NCBI RefSeq assembly: GCF_021869535.1 | Contig: NW_026262593.1 | Location: 54,363,318-54,427,317 of the forward strand | Length of the DNA stretch: 64,000 bases | Direction of reading: 5' to 3' | From: Mytilus californianus | Lineage: Eukaryota; Mollusca; Bivalvia; Mytilida; Mytilidae | Part shown: in pieces, positions 1 to 11,956 of the stretch | Numbering within the stretch: position 1 is the first letter of the stretch | Layout: each line of letters starts with the position of its first letter | Notes under the pieces: generated by a model | What the model was told of the DNA's origin: nothing | Seen by the model: only the letters and a program-made list of their open reading frames with translations | The model's database searches: none | Translations under genes and position numbers: made by a program

Positions 1-145
1 ATTATAAAACACTTCACATCAAATAAATCAAACTTATTTTGGTAATTTTATATGACAAAATATATCTACTAAATGATAAAACTTGTATTTATTTACAATT
101 AGAGTTATGTGGTTTATTTGTTGAGCAGTTCTGATAGTTTTTCAG

Positions 146-526
146 TCAGACGCTACCAAAATCCGTAAATCTTGGGAAGTCTCGGGGAGTCCGAGATTTT
201 ATCAATTTTATACTGAAAAGCGTATCAGATTCATTTCCCGTTAGATATACTGTTCCCAGGTGCAACCTAGTCTTTATTGTTTTACTTTCAAATACCCGGA
301 TTGCTGAATTATACAATGTCACGTGGTAGCCTTGGGCCGTATCAAAGACATATAAATAACTAAACTTGAAATGATGGAAAATTTTCGAGACGTTCCGAGA
401 ATCGTGATGCCGAGGAATATCGAGTGGCTCATAGACACTCCCAAAACTCGCCAATATGTGCAAAAAACATTTCAAAAATTTCTGAACTAACAGTCTGTAC
501 CAAATATCTAATCGATATATATGCAT
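146..526 (-). CDS. Uncertain 126-codon open frame
   Basis: The longest unassigned open frame on the left flank. I recognise no domain, signal peptide or motif. Its length is somewhat unusual for this AT-rich DNA, but nothing else supports it. The last ~100 bases partly resemble 27380-27440, which suggests it lies at least partly in repeated sequence. Probably not a gene. Confidence 0.12.
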   Translation of the reverse strand: MHIYRLDIWYRLLVQKFLKCFLHILASFGSVYEPLDIPRHHDSRNVSKIFHHFKFSYLYVFDTAQGYHVTLYNSAIRVFESKTIKTRLHLGTVYLTGNESDTLFSIKLIKSRTPRDFPRFTDFGSV

Positions 527-540
527 ACAGCAAGCGTATA

Positions 541-1520
541 GCTAGTACGTCAAATGCTGGTTATCTACAAAACAATCATCAATGATGCCCTAATCATACA
601 GCTGAAAAATAGAAAATATTTTCATACTTTAACAATGACATAATGTTATAGACTATTTTTATGGGTTTTGCCACCAAAGCGGATAAAACGTACTAAGTCA
701 TACTGACAATAAATGTTTGTCCAACTTTTGATTGTGTCATTTTTTTTAAAGACTTCCTCTTTATGAATTTATCTTTGACTTCTGTATTTTTGTTTTACTT
801 TTTTTCATACAATATTCATATTATTCTCTCAGGTATTGATTTTTTAGGATATTTATTTAAATATTTACACTAAAAGGAAAGACAAGATGATGATGATACT
901 TTCAGTTATTTTATTCTCACTTTTCTGTTATACGCCCACTCCTAATGATGTCACATTATATTATACGTAATTCTTATTTTTAATTCAATAATTTACAAGG
1001 AAACATTTCAAAATTTTCTTCGTAATAGTAGAAAGTTTTTTTTTCTAAGAATTACACGAGCTGTCGAAAATATTGTTTCGGCAAAAGTTTGATAATTTAC
1101 ATATAAACCTTTTTTGCAGTTGTTATGCCAAGAAAATGTGATTCATTTCTGATGGATAGTTGTGAAAGCAACAAATCTATGGTACATATATAGTTTCAGT
1201 AGTTTACTTCACTTATTAAGTAATTAAGCTTGCGAAAGATTCAAATTTGAGCAAAATGCTGAAAAAAACAATTCTCATAGAAGGGACCTTTCTCTTGCAA
1301 TATTTTAATGTAAGTTGAGATGAATTCTAACCTCTCTTTAAATCTTTTAGGAACCGAATAAACATGTTCTTGTGCCGTCTCTATAACAGTCTTTAGAACA
1401 GTTATACTGCTTTAGAAAAGTTTCTGAACGAAGCCATTCTACCCTAGAACTCGTTTTTATTTCTCTATTTTTGAAAACTCCAAGCAATGAGATACTCAAA
1501 TAAATATATGCAAAGAATTA
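541..1520. repeat. Decayed duplication module A
   Basis: Oldest-looking copy of a block that recurs at about 18350-19220, 22130-23590 and 28020-28800. Shared landmarks in order: 'gaaaatattttcatactttaac', 'ttttattctcacttttctgtta', 'tttacaaggaaacat', 'tgtttcggcaaaagtttgat', and a stretch of repeated 'gaacagtt/tctagaac'. No coding content was found. It ends about 1.3 kb upstream of the cGLR copy 1 start exon. Confidence 0.5.
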
Positions 1521-1867
1521 TATTCTATAACAGTTCGAAGCTCTAACACTAAAAAATGATCAGAATCTGAAAAGACGATATTTTGTTTTCGACTAGTCTT
1601 GACCTTTAAATTAAGTATAGACTGGTCTGAATCAGCCCATCTATCTCAGTTATATATTGATCTTACAAAGTTCCAGGTTATTTGGTAGTTTGGTTCATTT
1701 CTGTAAAATTTTAAAAAAGATTTAACTAATAGGTAAAAAAACTAGATTTTTTTTCAGTTTTGATTAAATTCAGATAGTCACCTTTAATTATTTCTATAAC
1801 TTTTTCAAATCAACTTGGATTTTCATAAAATTTTACAGCTATCTCAATTATAAATTGATCTTACAGA

Positions 1868-1990
1868 AAAAAGTAAAATCACAAAAATACTAAACTCCGA
1901 AGAAAATTCAAAACGGAAAGTCCCTAATCAAATGGCAAAATCAAATGATAAAACACATCAAACGAATGGACAGAATGTCAGGTTGTTGAA
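1868..1990 (-). repeat. Mussel interspersed repeat fragment
   Basis: Nearly the same sequence occurs at 57888-58005, including 'tcaaatgataaaacacatca' and the flanking ...aaaatactaaactcc... stretch. At 57.9 kb it continues into a 'tgacttggtacaggc' repeat body, so this is a truncated copy. Confidence 0.6.
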
Positions 1991-2242
1991 CCGAAACAGT
2001 TGAAGAGCTATATTACCAAAAGGGACCCAAAAATATAAGCCAAATCCATATAAGGTAAATTTTGCCTGGGGGTGTTGAAACCTTAGTTTCTAATGATTTC
2101 GAAATTCATTAACAGACAATTTTAGAAAGGTTTGTCATAAATCATGTCATTACCGAAGTAATGACTACTGGGCCGATGATAGTTCACCAGATGTATCGAC
2201 CCAGTGCTGTAAAAAATGAAAACAGCACTTTATAAAGTTTAT

Positions 2243-2284
2243 GCGTCCGAGGCGCATTTCTGGATTCACCTTTATCAGGAACGC
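2243..2284 (-). ncRNA. Hammerhead-ribozyme-like motif
   Basis: Read on the minus strand in order: GCGTTC (stem I, 5' strand), CTGATAA (conserved core is CTGATGA, so one change), a stem-loop AGG-TGAA-TCC-A, GAAA, a short GCGC loop, CTC (NUH cleavage triplet), then GGACGC, which pairs with the first six bases (five Watson-Crick pairs plus one G-U). The order and pairing fit a type I hammerhead with a minimal stem III. Weak points are the core A-for-G change and an A-A opposition at the base of stem II. The surrounding 'cgtccgaggcgc ... tcaggaacgctcaaagcc' is a common mussel repeat. Confidence 0.4.
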
Positions 2285-2842
2285 TCAAAGCCAAATATTT
2301 GACATGGTAGAAATATACAACAGTCATTTGAAGAACGTACATGCATTTCAAAATATCACAGACATTTCAGACAAAGGTGGTATTTTCTTTCTTTTCAATG
2401 GAAATGTGATTGAAAATCATAATAATTGTTTGTACAGAACGATAATGAGACATATCAAACTATATGAATTTTCAGTTTGACATTTTATATCAACCACGAC
2501 CACTGGAATACCATTTACTACAAACAGGATATGATGCAAACAGAGAAAGTTTTTATTTTAATATACATTCATCCCCGTGTTGTATATGCTTAACTTGCAT
2601 ACAGGAGCTGTAATGTTCGTTTTAGAACCAGTTTACTATAAGATCTAGCAAATATATATTTGAAATGAATATTGTCACTACCGATGTAATAATGAAGACT
2701 ACTAGACTGGTGATAAGACAGTTATTACCCTCAGAAATTGACCCTTACTTGTAGTAGAACCAAAATGGGAAGTGAGTAAAAGGTAAGTTCATCATGGCGT
2801 AAAATGTTAAAATGTACTCACACAATATTCTGTTTTTTTCAG

Positions 2843-2924
2843 GTTTTCAAATACAAGGCAGACATAGATAAAGAAAGAAACTCATCAAAGTAATTTTTGC
2901 AGAAGGAATATATAGTGATGGCCG
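2843..2924 (+). other. Start-codon exon of cGLR copy 1
   Basis: Predicted short exon between a polypyrimidine-AG acceptor (AG at 2841-2842) and a strong donor (GTAAGT at 2925). Its last seven bases are ATG GCC G (2918-2924), so it supplies Met-Ala and the first base of codon 3 (phase 1). The same arrangement precedes copies 2 and 3, and the ~55 bases upstream of the acceptor (about 2790-2842) closely resemble those at 31672-31725. That conservation, next to fast-decaying flanks, is why I believe the exon. Because it starts at an acceptor, a further 5' non-coding exon should lie upstream; I could not place it. Confidence 0.6.
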
Positions 2925-4616
2925 GTAAGTGATTATTTGAAATGTAAATCTTTCAAATGATTTTAAAATTTCTGTCGCATTTGTCATATTCTTCCTGTAT
3001 ATAGATCCTATTAATATGTTGTGGAGTTTCATGAGGTATGATAATATTTCTAAGGCAAAGAATTCCGCTCAAACAAGGGACCGTCTTAAACTTGAAGTGA
3101 GGTGAGATATTTCTTTGGTCCGTGTTGAAGGCATCACTATGAATTTGCGGTGAAGAACAGCAATAAAAGGGCTGTCCCTTTGTTATTTGTGCGTTTATTG
3201 CTGTGCATGTACTGATTTAGTGTCGTGAATGGATACTCCATATCTTCTATTTTTTATTAGTATTAGTATAAGTTAGCGGCGAAGATTCGTTTTTTATATG
3301 TCAATATTATCTCCCGTTTTTTGATACCAAGTTAACATGAACATGTAATCATACCGAAATAATCATCATATTATTATAGCTTATTAATTATTTCCATACA
3401 TGAATTGAAAAGAATATAAGGTGACTGAAAGTACAAAAACACACCATAATTAGTATACTTAGAAATACAATGTAGTAAATATAGTATTGGTAAGATGGGG
3501 ACGTCTCTGTCGTTATTAATAAAAGACAAACAAAATAGTGTTTCATTAACCTGCTATGTCTATTTCAGTTGCTCTATCAGTTATGCAATAACGAAGAACT
3601 ATAAACAACTGTCAAGTGGGAGATTGAGCTAGCTATAAAACCATGGTTACCTAACTGTTTTCCTTGGAAAATGCCTATACTAAGTCAGGAATATGGCTTT
3701 TTTTTTCTTCACTTTTTCCGTTTATTGATAGCGTTTGCTTTTGTCAGTTTTTATAGAACTTCCCCTTTTTGAATTTTTCTTGGAGTCGGTATTTTTGTTA
3801 TACTTTTTTGCTTTGCTATCTTAGTCAAATAGCACTTAACATAACATAATTCTAACAACTCATTTCATCCTATAACTCAATAATTCGTGAATACTGTGTA
3901 AATGTTGTACGATATTTATGTATTACTTGTTTCTTATCCATGTGGAAAATATACATGTGCTATATATTGAATACTGATGCTTAACAGAACGACCGTAAAA
4001 GTTATTGTATTCAATATTCAGATTCACTGATCCTTTCTATACTATTTCGCAATCAAGCTATGATGAATCCATTTCAGGCTCGTATTTTTCTTAAAATCTT
4101 TACACAGCAATTATAACTAAAATCCACTTAAAGTGTTTAAAAGATCTTTCATGAAAATATTATAAAATTGAGATGATGTCTTTAGTTTAACTTGTGTCTT
4201 CAAACAAACAAACATGAAAGTTAAAATATCTTTTTGAATTCTCAGTTCTTAAACTTACGGATAAATAAATTGTAAATAAAAAAAAAGCACTAGCCGATGT
4301 CATATTATAAGAATGGCCGTTTTACATGTTTTAGTACAAAAAGATCTTTGATCGATTGATGATAAAACTTTAGTGTAGCAAGAGCCTGGTAATTCCTTTT
4401 GTATATTCCGTGACAGAAAGAGGTGAGAGTAGCCATGTTTTCATAACGTGATTTCTTTTCATTTTATTTCAATGCATCTGGCAAACAACAAGCAATTACC
4501 TAATCTTTTTTTTAATATTTCTTTTGTTTTTGTATGTTCTTTAACAAAATAAAGTATAAACAATTATAACGTTTTTAATACATTTACACAAACTATACTT
4601 TAATTCCTCTTTTTAG
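2925..4616 (+). other. Intron of cGLR copy 1
   Basis: GT...AG intron of about 1.7 kb between the start-codon exon and the main exon. It carries no convincing gene. Around 3605-3700 lies a fragment with the 'ccatggttacc ... actaagtcaggaatatgg' arrangement seen in the repeat-tail core elsewhere in the window. The 3' end (about 4580-4619) resembles the same place in copy 2. Confidence 0.5.
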
Positions 4617-6553
4617 CAGTTAACTCCACAACAGATATCGATATGTCCATTTGCTTGTATGATTACCTATGTCAGAATATTGTCGGATCAGAAGATTATA
4701 TCAAACTGATCAGATTGTCGAACGCAACCAGGGACCACACACATAGCAATAAATATTATACACACATCACTAGTGGTAGTTTCGGTGAAGGACTTGAGCT
4801 GAAAGGGAGTGACATAGATATAATGTATGCATATTCATGTATAGAAATTATTGAACAAACGAAACTGCATCATTATAATTCTGATAAAGCATACTTTTTA
4901 TTAGACACACACGATGTTAAGTCTGGCTTTGCATATTTACGTCTAATTAAGGGAATTGTGGACGAAAATATTTTGATGTGTCGACATGTTGAAGGACAAT
5001 TATATCTTTCAAGTGTATTGTTTAGGCATCAACATGCTGGTGGATTATTTTCAGTTATTCATGGACCGTGCATATCCGATGATAAAGAAGAATATGATTT
5101 GGCATTTTGCTTACATTCGAAATCATGGATAAATATAGCTTCAGAATGGCTTACTAGATCAAACAAGTCATGGCCCACACAAGAGTTAAAACAAAGAATT
5201 AAAGATCATGGTGTCCTATTTGTACCCATAGGCGCAGGGAGACATCTAAACAATGATTTGATATGGCGTATATCATTCTCTGTAGGTGAAAAATATCTGA
5301 TTCATACATTTACTCATACACAATTGCTTTGTTATGCTTTAATGAAAATTCTCCTGAAAGATGTTATTAGTAAGACCCAAGGATGTGAAGATTTACTCTG
5401 TTCTTACTTCATTAAGACTATCTTATTCTGGTTATCTGAAGAATTGCCAAGATCGGCGTGGATATCAGAAAATTTAATACCTTGCTTTATGAGATGTTTC
5501 AAGAGACTTATCTATTGTGTGGAGTACTCGATTTGTCCACATTATTTTATTCCACAAAATAATCTTTTTGAAAATAAGATTTTTGGACACGACAGGACAA
5601 AACTGTTAGGTTCATTAAATGCATTAATGAAATACGAATGGCGATCTATCTTTTTTTCATCACAAATGTCCATGTTAGTGTCACATTTCAATTATAGGGA
5701 AATTAGTTTGTTTGAAAGTAATTTCGAGAAAATTATGAAATCAATAGTAATGGACCTTTTAAACACTAGAGACTCGAACGTTTATGTACAAACCGTATAC
5801 CTGGCGGTTTCAAGTCAGTCAAGAAAATTAAGATCTATTTTATCATACAATATAACTCAAATTACTTCGTATATTGCAGACACAATTAATCTATCCAGGT
5901 CATATGGTAACAAGTACCAATATAAACAATTCAAACAGTGTCTCAGTTATCTTCTACAGAGTATCACCCATGATGCTGTATCAGGTTGGTTGATGGTTGC
6001 GTCATTATTCTACAAAAAGAAGAAATATAATAGTGCTCTTACTGTTTTGTCATATGCCCTGGGAAAATGCACAAGAGAAAAAGTGTTTAAAGTTGCATAT
6101 GTTTCTGCCGAGAGACGTAAACTTTTACGTTCGATAACATTCAGAAATTTGGGAATATTTCGCGCGTTTAGAATTCTATATTTAAATAGCATACTGTTTA
6201 ACGAGAAATCTAGCCTTATTCCAGATGAACTACAGATTGATGTTGATGTTCGTGGTAATTTATTGCCCTCAGTAGCATATGCCCATTTTCTATCATTCCT
6301 TTGTCATTATCATCTCAACAATACCAAACATTATCAGGAATCTCTAGGAAGTCTTCAGTTAACAATAGAGGAAGAGTATTTCATTCCGGGTGTTGGTTTT
6401 AAATCATTGTCTTACAATTGTCTAGGTGTAGCTTTATTGATTGTAGGAGATGACGAATCTGCTAGACAAATGTTCACGCGCTCAATAAAACTATTTCCTG
6501 AACCTTTCTTTAATCCATCATATAAAAGACTGTCAATGATGGATGCAATTTGA
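4617..6553 (+). CDS. cGAS-like receptor (cGLR/Mab-21 family), copy 1, main exon
   Basis: Probable cytosolic pattern-recognition enzyme of the cGAS/Mab-21 nucleotidyltransferase family; known members bind nucleic acid and make a cyclic dinucleotide that activates STING. Numbering from the Met at 4643: the GS motif is G45-S46 in GSFGEGLELKGSDIDIM, metal-binding acids are D57 and D59, and the third is probably D152 (YDLAFCLHSKSW). Family blocks follow: WRISFSVGEKYL (~209-219), LLCSYFIKTILFW (~251-263) and YFIPQNNLFENKI (~301-313). The cysteine-rich zinc thumb of vertebrate cGAS is not seen. Residues ~410-636 contain TPR-like helical repeats. The exon joins to ATG GCC G at 2918, giving about 646 residues with ten or eleven before the internal Met. 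Two AGs (4616, 4619) form a NAGNAG acceptor, both in frame. Ligand and product are unknown. Stop at 6551-6553. Confidence 0.87.
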
Positions 6554-7124
6554 AATATAAATGTTTCGATCAGCATTTAAATTGAATAAGTATTTTGTAG
6601 CGTTATATGTATATATATATGTTTATGAATTACATGTGTTAATTAAAAAAAAGCCATCACAATAGTGCAAAAACATACACTGATTTCAACTTTAACAAGC
6701 GCATGTTTGTTGTCGGCTACAATTTTCCTTTAGTATACTGTCAATTCAGAAATTATTGCGTGCATTTATAATTGCGATTTTGTCATTTTAGACTTCAATG
6801 CGATTTTAATTTTTACGATTTTGAGAAAATTCCTGTTTAATTCATATAAAATATTTCAAAATGCGAGTTTGAATTATTGCGTTTACAACTCTGTCGCATT
6901 TTTCGCAATAATATAAACCTCGCAATAATTTCTGAGTTTACAGTATTCGAAAAAAATAAATAACTTGAATAACTAAAACAAGTAACATTTAAGTAATTGT
7001 ATTTGTCAAAGTTATTGATCATCATATTCATAGGTAGTAATGTTAAGTAAAGACTAGTAAATACGAGTGATTCACGAAAATTCTAAGCAATCAATTTGAT
7101 TAACTTTAGTTATCAATATTAGTA

Positions 7125-7620
7125 ATTACAAGTAATGTTTTAGTAATTTTAAGAAATGTTTTAGTAGTTCCATGTAATGGGTCTAGTTATTCAAAATAAT
7201 GTTTCAAGTAATTCCAAGTAATGTATCTAATAATTACAAGTAATGTGTCTAGTAATTCCAAGTAAATTGTCAAGTAATTCCAAGTAATGTGTCTAGTCAT
7301 TCCAACTAATGTGTCTAGTAAATCCAAGTGATGCGTCTAGTAATTACATGTAATGTGTCTAGTAATGCCGAATAATGTGTTCAGGAATTCCAAGTAATAT
7401 GTCTAGTAATTCCAAGTAATGTGTCTAGTAATTCCATGTAATGTGTCAAGTAATTCCAATTAATGTATCTAGTAATTCCAAGTAATATGTCAAGTAATTC
7501 CAAGTAATGTATCTAGTAATTACAAGTAATGTGTCTAGTAATTCCAAGTAATGTGTCTAGTAATTCCAAGTAATGTGTCAAGTAATTCCAAGTAATGTAT
7601 CTAGTAATTACAAGCAATGT
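7125..7620 (+). repeat. Minisatellite with ~22-base unit
   Basis: About 22 head-to-tail, imperfect copies of a unit close to 'aagtaatgtgtctagtaatt' plus 'cc'. Variants replace 'tctagtaa' with 'tcaagtaa' or 'ttacaagtaa'. It begins about 570 bases after the stop of cGLR copy 1. No coding or structural role is evident. Confidence 0.9.
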
Positions 7621-8477
7621 TTATGTTAGACGAAAACGAATATCCATACAAGTAAGTCAAAGTATGATTGCCACTCCTGGGTGAATCAATAAAATTTTCA
7701 AAATCCTAATTTTTTTTACACTTTGTAGGCTATTTTGCCCAGATTTTATATAATATGTTATTTTTTCAACATATCAAGCATATACAGGGTCAAGAACACG
7801 AACTCATTAATACATTAAGAAACTTTTGAATTCTTTGTCATCACACTTTTAATTTATTGAATGATGGAATGTGTGTAAACATATTAAAAAATATAGAAAA
7901 GATCTGGATCATTCAACATCAAAGTCATCTACGCAGTGAAGTTACAGCTGTTCGTCACTTGAAAATTGACAAAAAGCAGTGTTTTCACATTTAGTGACCA
8001 GTAAATGGGAAGTTGTCCATAATCATAGTATAGTAGGTGTGCTTAAAGACATAAGTCGTAGTTCTTCGAAAACAAATCTATAAATTTATATTTAGACCCA
8101 GGAAAAAGTTATGTGACCAACCGAAATAGAAAGTAAAGTACCGACAAATAAATTGTAATGAAACAAGGGGATGGTCATGTGTAAATATATCATTGAAGAC
8201 ACATATGAATAAACTCTCACGTAAAGTATTATTTGTTTAAGTCTTCTCTACCATTGGATATTTTCATAGATATAGTTGAAAACGGGTTTAGGGGGTGGGT
8301 CCGGAGAACAGCAGACTTCAATGGCGGATTTTAAATTCTTTGCTTTCACATCTAGTGTTGTATGGCATTGCTAGTATATGATATTTACCCTATGGAGTTT
8401 ATGTTAGATTCTTTTATATGCCAATACAATAATAAGTAGATGCCCATGAGACAACTTTCAACCAGAATTCAAATATT

Positions 8478-10515
8478 GTGGATATATATATAAAGATAAG
8501 AAGATATATTTTTAACGACCATTCTGTTAAAGAACAAATTCCGGGATATTTTGATAATACTGAGCTCCCTCTTATTTGTTATATTTACAAGAAATCTACC
8601 CGGAAATTTGTGTTCAATTGTGTAAAGATGTTAATATCAGTGAAAATACACCTACTTCATGTAATTGCAGTATTTCCGAATACATTTATGGACCCATTTC
8701 CCATGTTATAACAGGAGATCTTAACATCGTTCAAGACCGAAAGTTAAAATCATTCCTCAGTAAAGGACCTAAATATCGTCCCCCGTCAATTATTAATTGG
8801 AATGAGTGTCGTAATATCATCCACGACTCACTCCATACTTACTGTTCGAAATGGATAAAACGGGAAAAAGCTGACAAAAAATCTTTGGACTCTTTTTTTA
8901 AATCAGTAATGAACATAGTTGATATACGTATTCAACATTTTAAAGAACATTTTACTCTTAACAATAACCACAATAAACCTATTTCTCGTATCAAACATAA
9001 ACTAAAAGAACTAGCCTAGGAATTTGTTTTTGTCCCGGCCGATAAAGCTGCTAATAATATTATTATTGTTTGACGTAAATTTTACATTGAGGTTCTGAAA
9101 AAAGAAATCACCAATTCACCAACATTCCAACTGACTCCATTTTCATAAAACGACATCTGTAACAAACATAAACTTTTAGCTACCGCTTTACAAGCAGAAC
9201 CAAATACAATGAAAGTCCCAACTATGTATTGGCTTCCGAAGCTACACAAAACACCTTACAAATATAGATTCATTTCGTCTTCAAGCCATTGTTCCACTAC
9301 TAAATTGTCTATTCTTCTTACCAGTACACTTGGTACAATCAAAAACCTGATAATAAATTGTTCAAATAAGGCCTTCGAAAATAGTGGAATTAATTACTTT
9401 TGGAGTGTCAAGAACTCGTTGGAAGTACTTGATAAATTGCATGCATATATTGGTGATTTTGAATCTGTTCAAAGTTTTTATTTTTCTACCCTATATACCA
9501 CATTGCCTCACATTCTCATTAAAAAAAAATTCACACACCTAATTAAATGGGCATTTAAAAAGTCAGAATGTGAATATATATGTTCAAACTCTTTTAGGTC
9601 ATTTTTTAGTAGCAATAAACAAAAAAACTATGTCAATTGGACATGCTTTGATACTATATATGCCCTTGAATTTTTACTAGATAACATTTTTGTTCGCTTT
9701 GGAGATTCCGTATATCGTCAGGTTATCGGAATTCCAATGGGGACTAACTGTGCACCACTTATTGCGGACTTTTATTGCATTGCTATGAGTTACAATTTAT
9801 GACAAAAATCAGCAAAGACCCATCGAAACAACATCTGATACACAAATTTAATAATACTTTTAGATATTTGGATGATATTTTGGCTCTCAATAATGACGAC
9901 TTCAGTATGTATACTAAAGAAATTTATCCTGTTGAACTTACTTTAAATAAAGCTAATAATAACAATGACCACTGCCCTTTCCTCGATCTTGATATCTATA
10001 TCATTAACGGAGAGCTTAATACTAAAATATATGATAAAAGAGATGAATTTTCATTTCCTATCGTTAATTATCCATTTTTAGATGGTGACGTTCCCTTGTC
10101 ACCATCTTACGGTGTTTATATATCTCAACTTGTACGATTCGCTCGTGTATATAACAATGTTTTACATTTTAACGAGAGAAATTAATGTATTACTGAAAAA
10201 TTATTACACCAGGGTTTTCGTTATCACAAACTAGTCAAACATTTACTAAATTTTATCATCGGTATAAGGACATCATTCGTAAATATAGCTCAACATGCAG
10301 ACTTCTTATACGTTCAGGTATTTCACATCCAATTTGTTATGGAAATATTCTTTATAAAGCACAAAAATGTCAGTATTCACCTCTGAAGCTAACAAAACCT
10401 ATAAATAGACTTATTAAGAAAGGATATAGTTACGATACTGTTGTCAGGTCATTAAAGATTGCATATTTTGGCGTTAATATTGATTCACTTATAGGGTCTT
10501 TGCATCGGCACTAAA
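8478..10515 (+). pseudogene. Penelope-like reverse transcriptase, broken
   Basis: Reverse transcriptase of a Penelope-like retroelement, in pieces: an N-terminal part (8576-9019) with KGPKYRPP, then PADKAAN after a stop at 9017; YWLPKLHKTPYKYRFIS (from about 9227), the first palm block; VIGIPMGTNCAPLIADF (about 9724-9774); a frame change near 9780; FRYLDDILAL (from about 9859), the catalytic block; PFLDLDIYI and the conserved SYGVYISQLVRFAR block (about 10107-10145). Another frame change near 10240 precedes RLLIRSGISHP. Several stops and shifts show it is dead. I did not recognise a GIY-YIG endonuclease domain. The family call rests on the LPKLHK, PADK and FLDL motifs. Confidence 0.75.
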
Positions 10516-11154
10516 CACATTTATTTAAAAACCAGTTGTTGGCATGACATGGATTATGTTCTTCTCATATATGTTATGATGGTATGATACTAAACCCCTA
10601 ACGGGAAGGATTGTGCCTGATATTCATATGATGAAGACATAATCTTTCAATCAGTTTAATTGAAGTCTGGAGCTGGCATGTCAGTTAACTGCTAGTAGTC
10701 TGTTGTTATTTATGTATTATTGTCATTTTGTTTATTTTCTTTGGTTACATCTTCTGACATCAGACTCGGACTTCTCTTGAACTGAATTTTAATGTGCGTA
10801 TTGTTATGCGTTTACTTTTCTACATTGGTTAGAGGTATAGGGGGAGGGTTGAGATCTCATAAACATGTTTAACCCCGCCGCATTTTTGCGCCTTTCCCAA
10901 GTCAGGAGCCTCTAGCCTTTGTTAGTCTTGTATTATTTTTAATTTTAGTTTCTTGTGTACAATTTGGAGTTTAGTATGGCGTTCATTATCACTGAATTAG
11001 TATATATATTTGTTTAGGGGCCAGCTGAAGTAAGCCTCCGGGTGCGGGAATTTCTCGCTACATTGAAGACCTGTTGGTGACCTTCTGCTGTTGTCTGTTC
11101 TATGGTCGGGTTGTTGTCTCTTTGACTCATTCCCCATTTCTATTCTCAATTTTA
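8478..11154 (+). mobile_element. Penelope-like element 1 with 3' tail
   Basis: Includes the broken reverse transcriptase (8478-10515) and its 3' tail. The tail's last 364 bases (10791-11154) are a discrete module found again at 11594-11956 and, more diverged, to the end of the element at 21225-22115. It contains the 'aacatgtttaaccccgcc ... caagtcaggagcct' core and ends 'tattctcaattttat'. The 5' limit is uncertain. Confidence 0.65.
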
Positions 11155-11155
11155 T

Positions 11156-11590
11156 AGTATGATTGCCAACGAGTCAAGCCTCTATCAAACACCAAATAAG
11201 CAATGTAAGGTCACCGTACATCCTTCGTCCATGAAGTTTATTTTTAACAGACAAATAAGATCTCGACGAAGTCCTTCATTTATGTATTCTTTAATGTTAA
11301 CGTAATTTATATTCTAATCTTTATATTTTTTTGCCCGTTATTCTCTATTCTTTTAAATTTAGCACCACTATTCTCTTCTTTTTTTAAATTTTTTTGCCCA
11401 TTTTCTGCAGTATTCTCCCATTATGAAATATTCTCTATTATGTAAACCCAACCTAGACCCTGATAAATTTATCATAAATTCTTACCATCATAATTGTTGA
11501 ACTTGTTCTGTTGTATTTGTTTAATTGTTCATTATTATACGTTGTCCCTGAAAGATCCATTACTTTTGAATAAAGTTTATATATGTTAGA
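11156..11590. repeat. Short repeat fragments between two PLE tails
   Basis: Begins with about 70 bases of the other PLE tail family in minus orientation ('tatgattgccaacgag', 'aaggtcaccgtac'). It then carries a pyrimidine-rich stretch with repeated 'ttattctctattcttttaaa' and 'gcagtattctcccatt', typical of a mussel repeat. No gene. Confidence 0.4.
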
Positions 11591-11593
11591 TAT

Positions 11594-11956
11594 TATGTGC
11601 GTATTGTTATGCGTTTACTTTTCTACATTGGCTAGAGGTATAGGGGGAGGGTTGAGATCTCATAAACATGTTTAACCCCGCCGCATTTTTGCGCCTTTCC
11701 CAAGTCAGGAGCCTCTAGCCTTTGTTAGTCTTGTATTATTTTTAATTTTAGTTTCTTGTGTACAATTTGGAGTTTAGTATGGCGTTCATTATCACTGAAC
11801 TAGTATTTATATTTGTTTAGGGGCCAGCTGAAGGACGCCTCCGGGTGCGGGAATTTCTCGCTACATTTAAGACCTGTTGGTGACCTTCTGCTGTTGTCTG
11901 TTCTATGGTCGGGTTGTTGTCTCTTTGACACATTCCCCATTTCCATTCTCAATTTT
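11594..11956 (+). repeat. Second copy of the PLE 1 tail
   Basis: Almost identical to 10791-11154, starting at 'atgtgcgtattgttatgcg' and ending 'cattctcaatttta'. Only a handful of bases differ by eye. No reverse transcriptase precedes it, so it is either a 5'-truncated insertion or a duplicated end. Confidence 0.85.
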
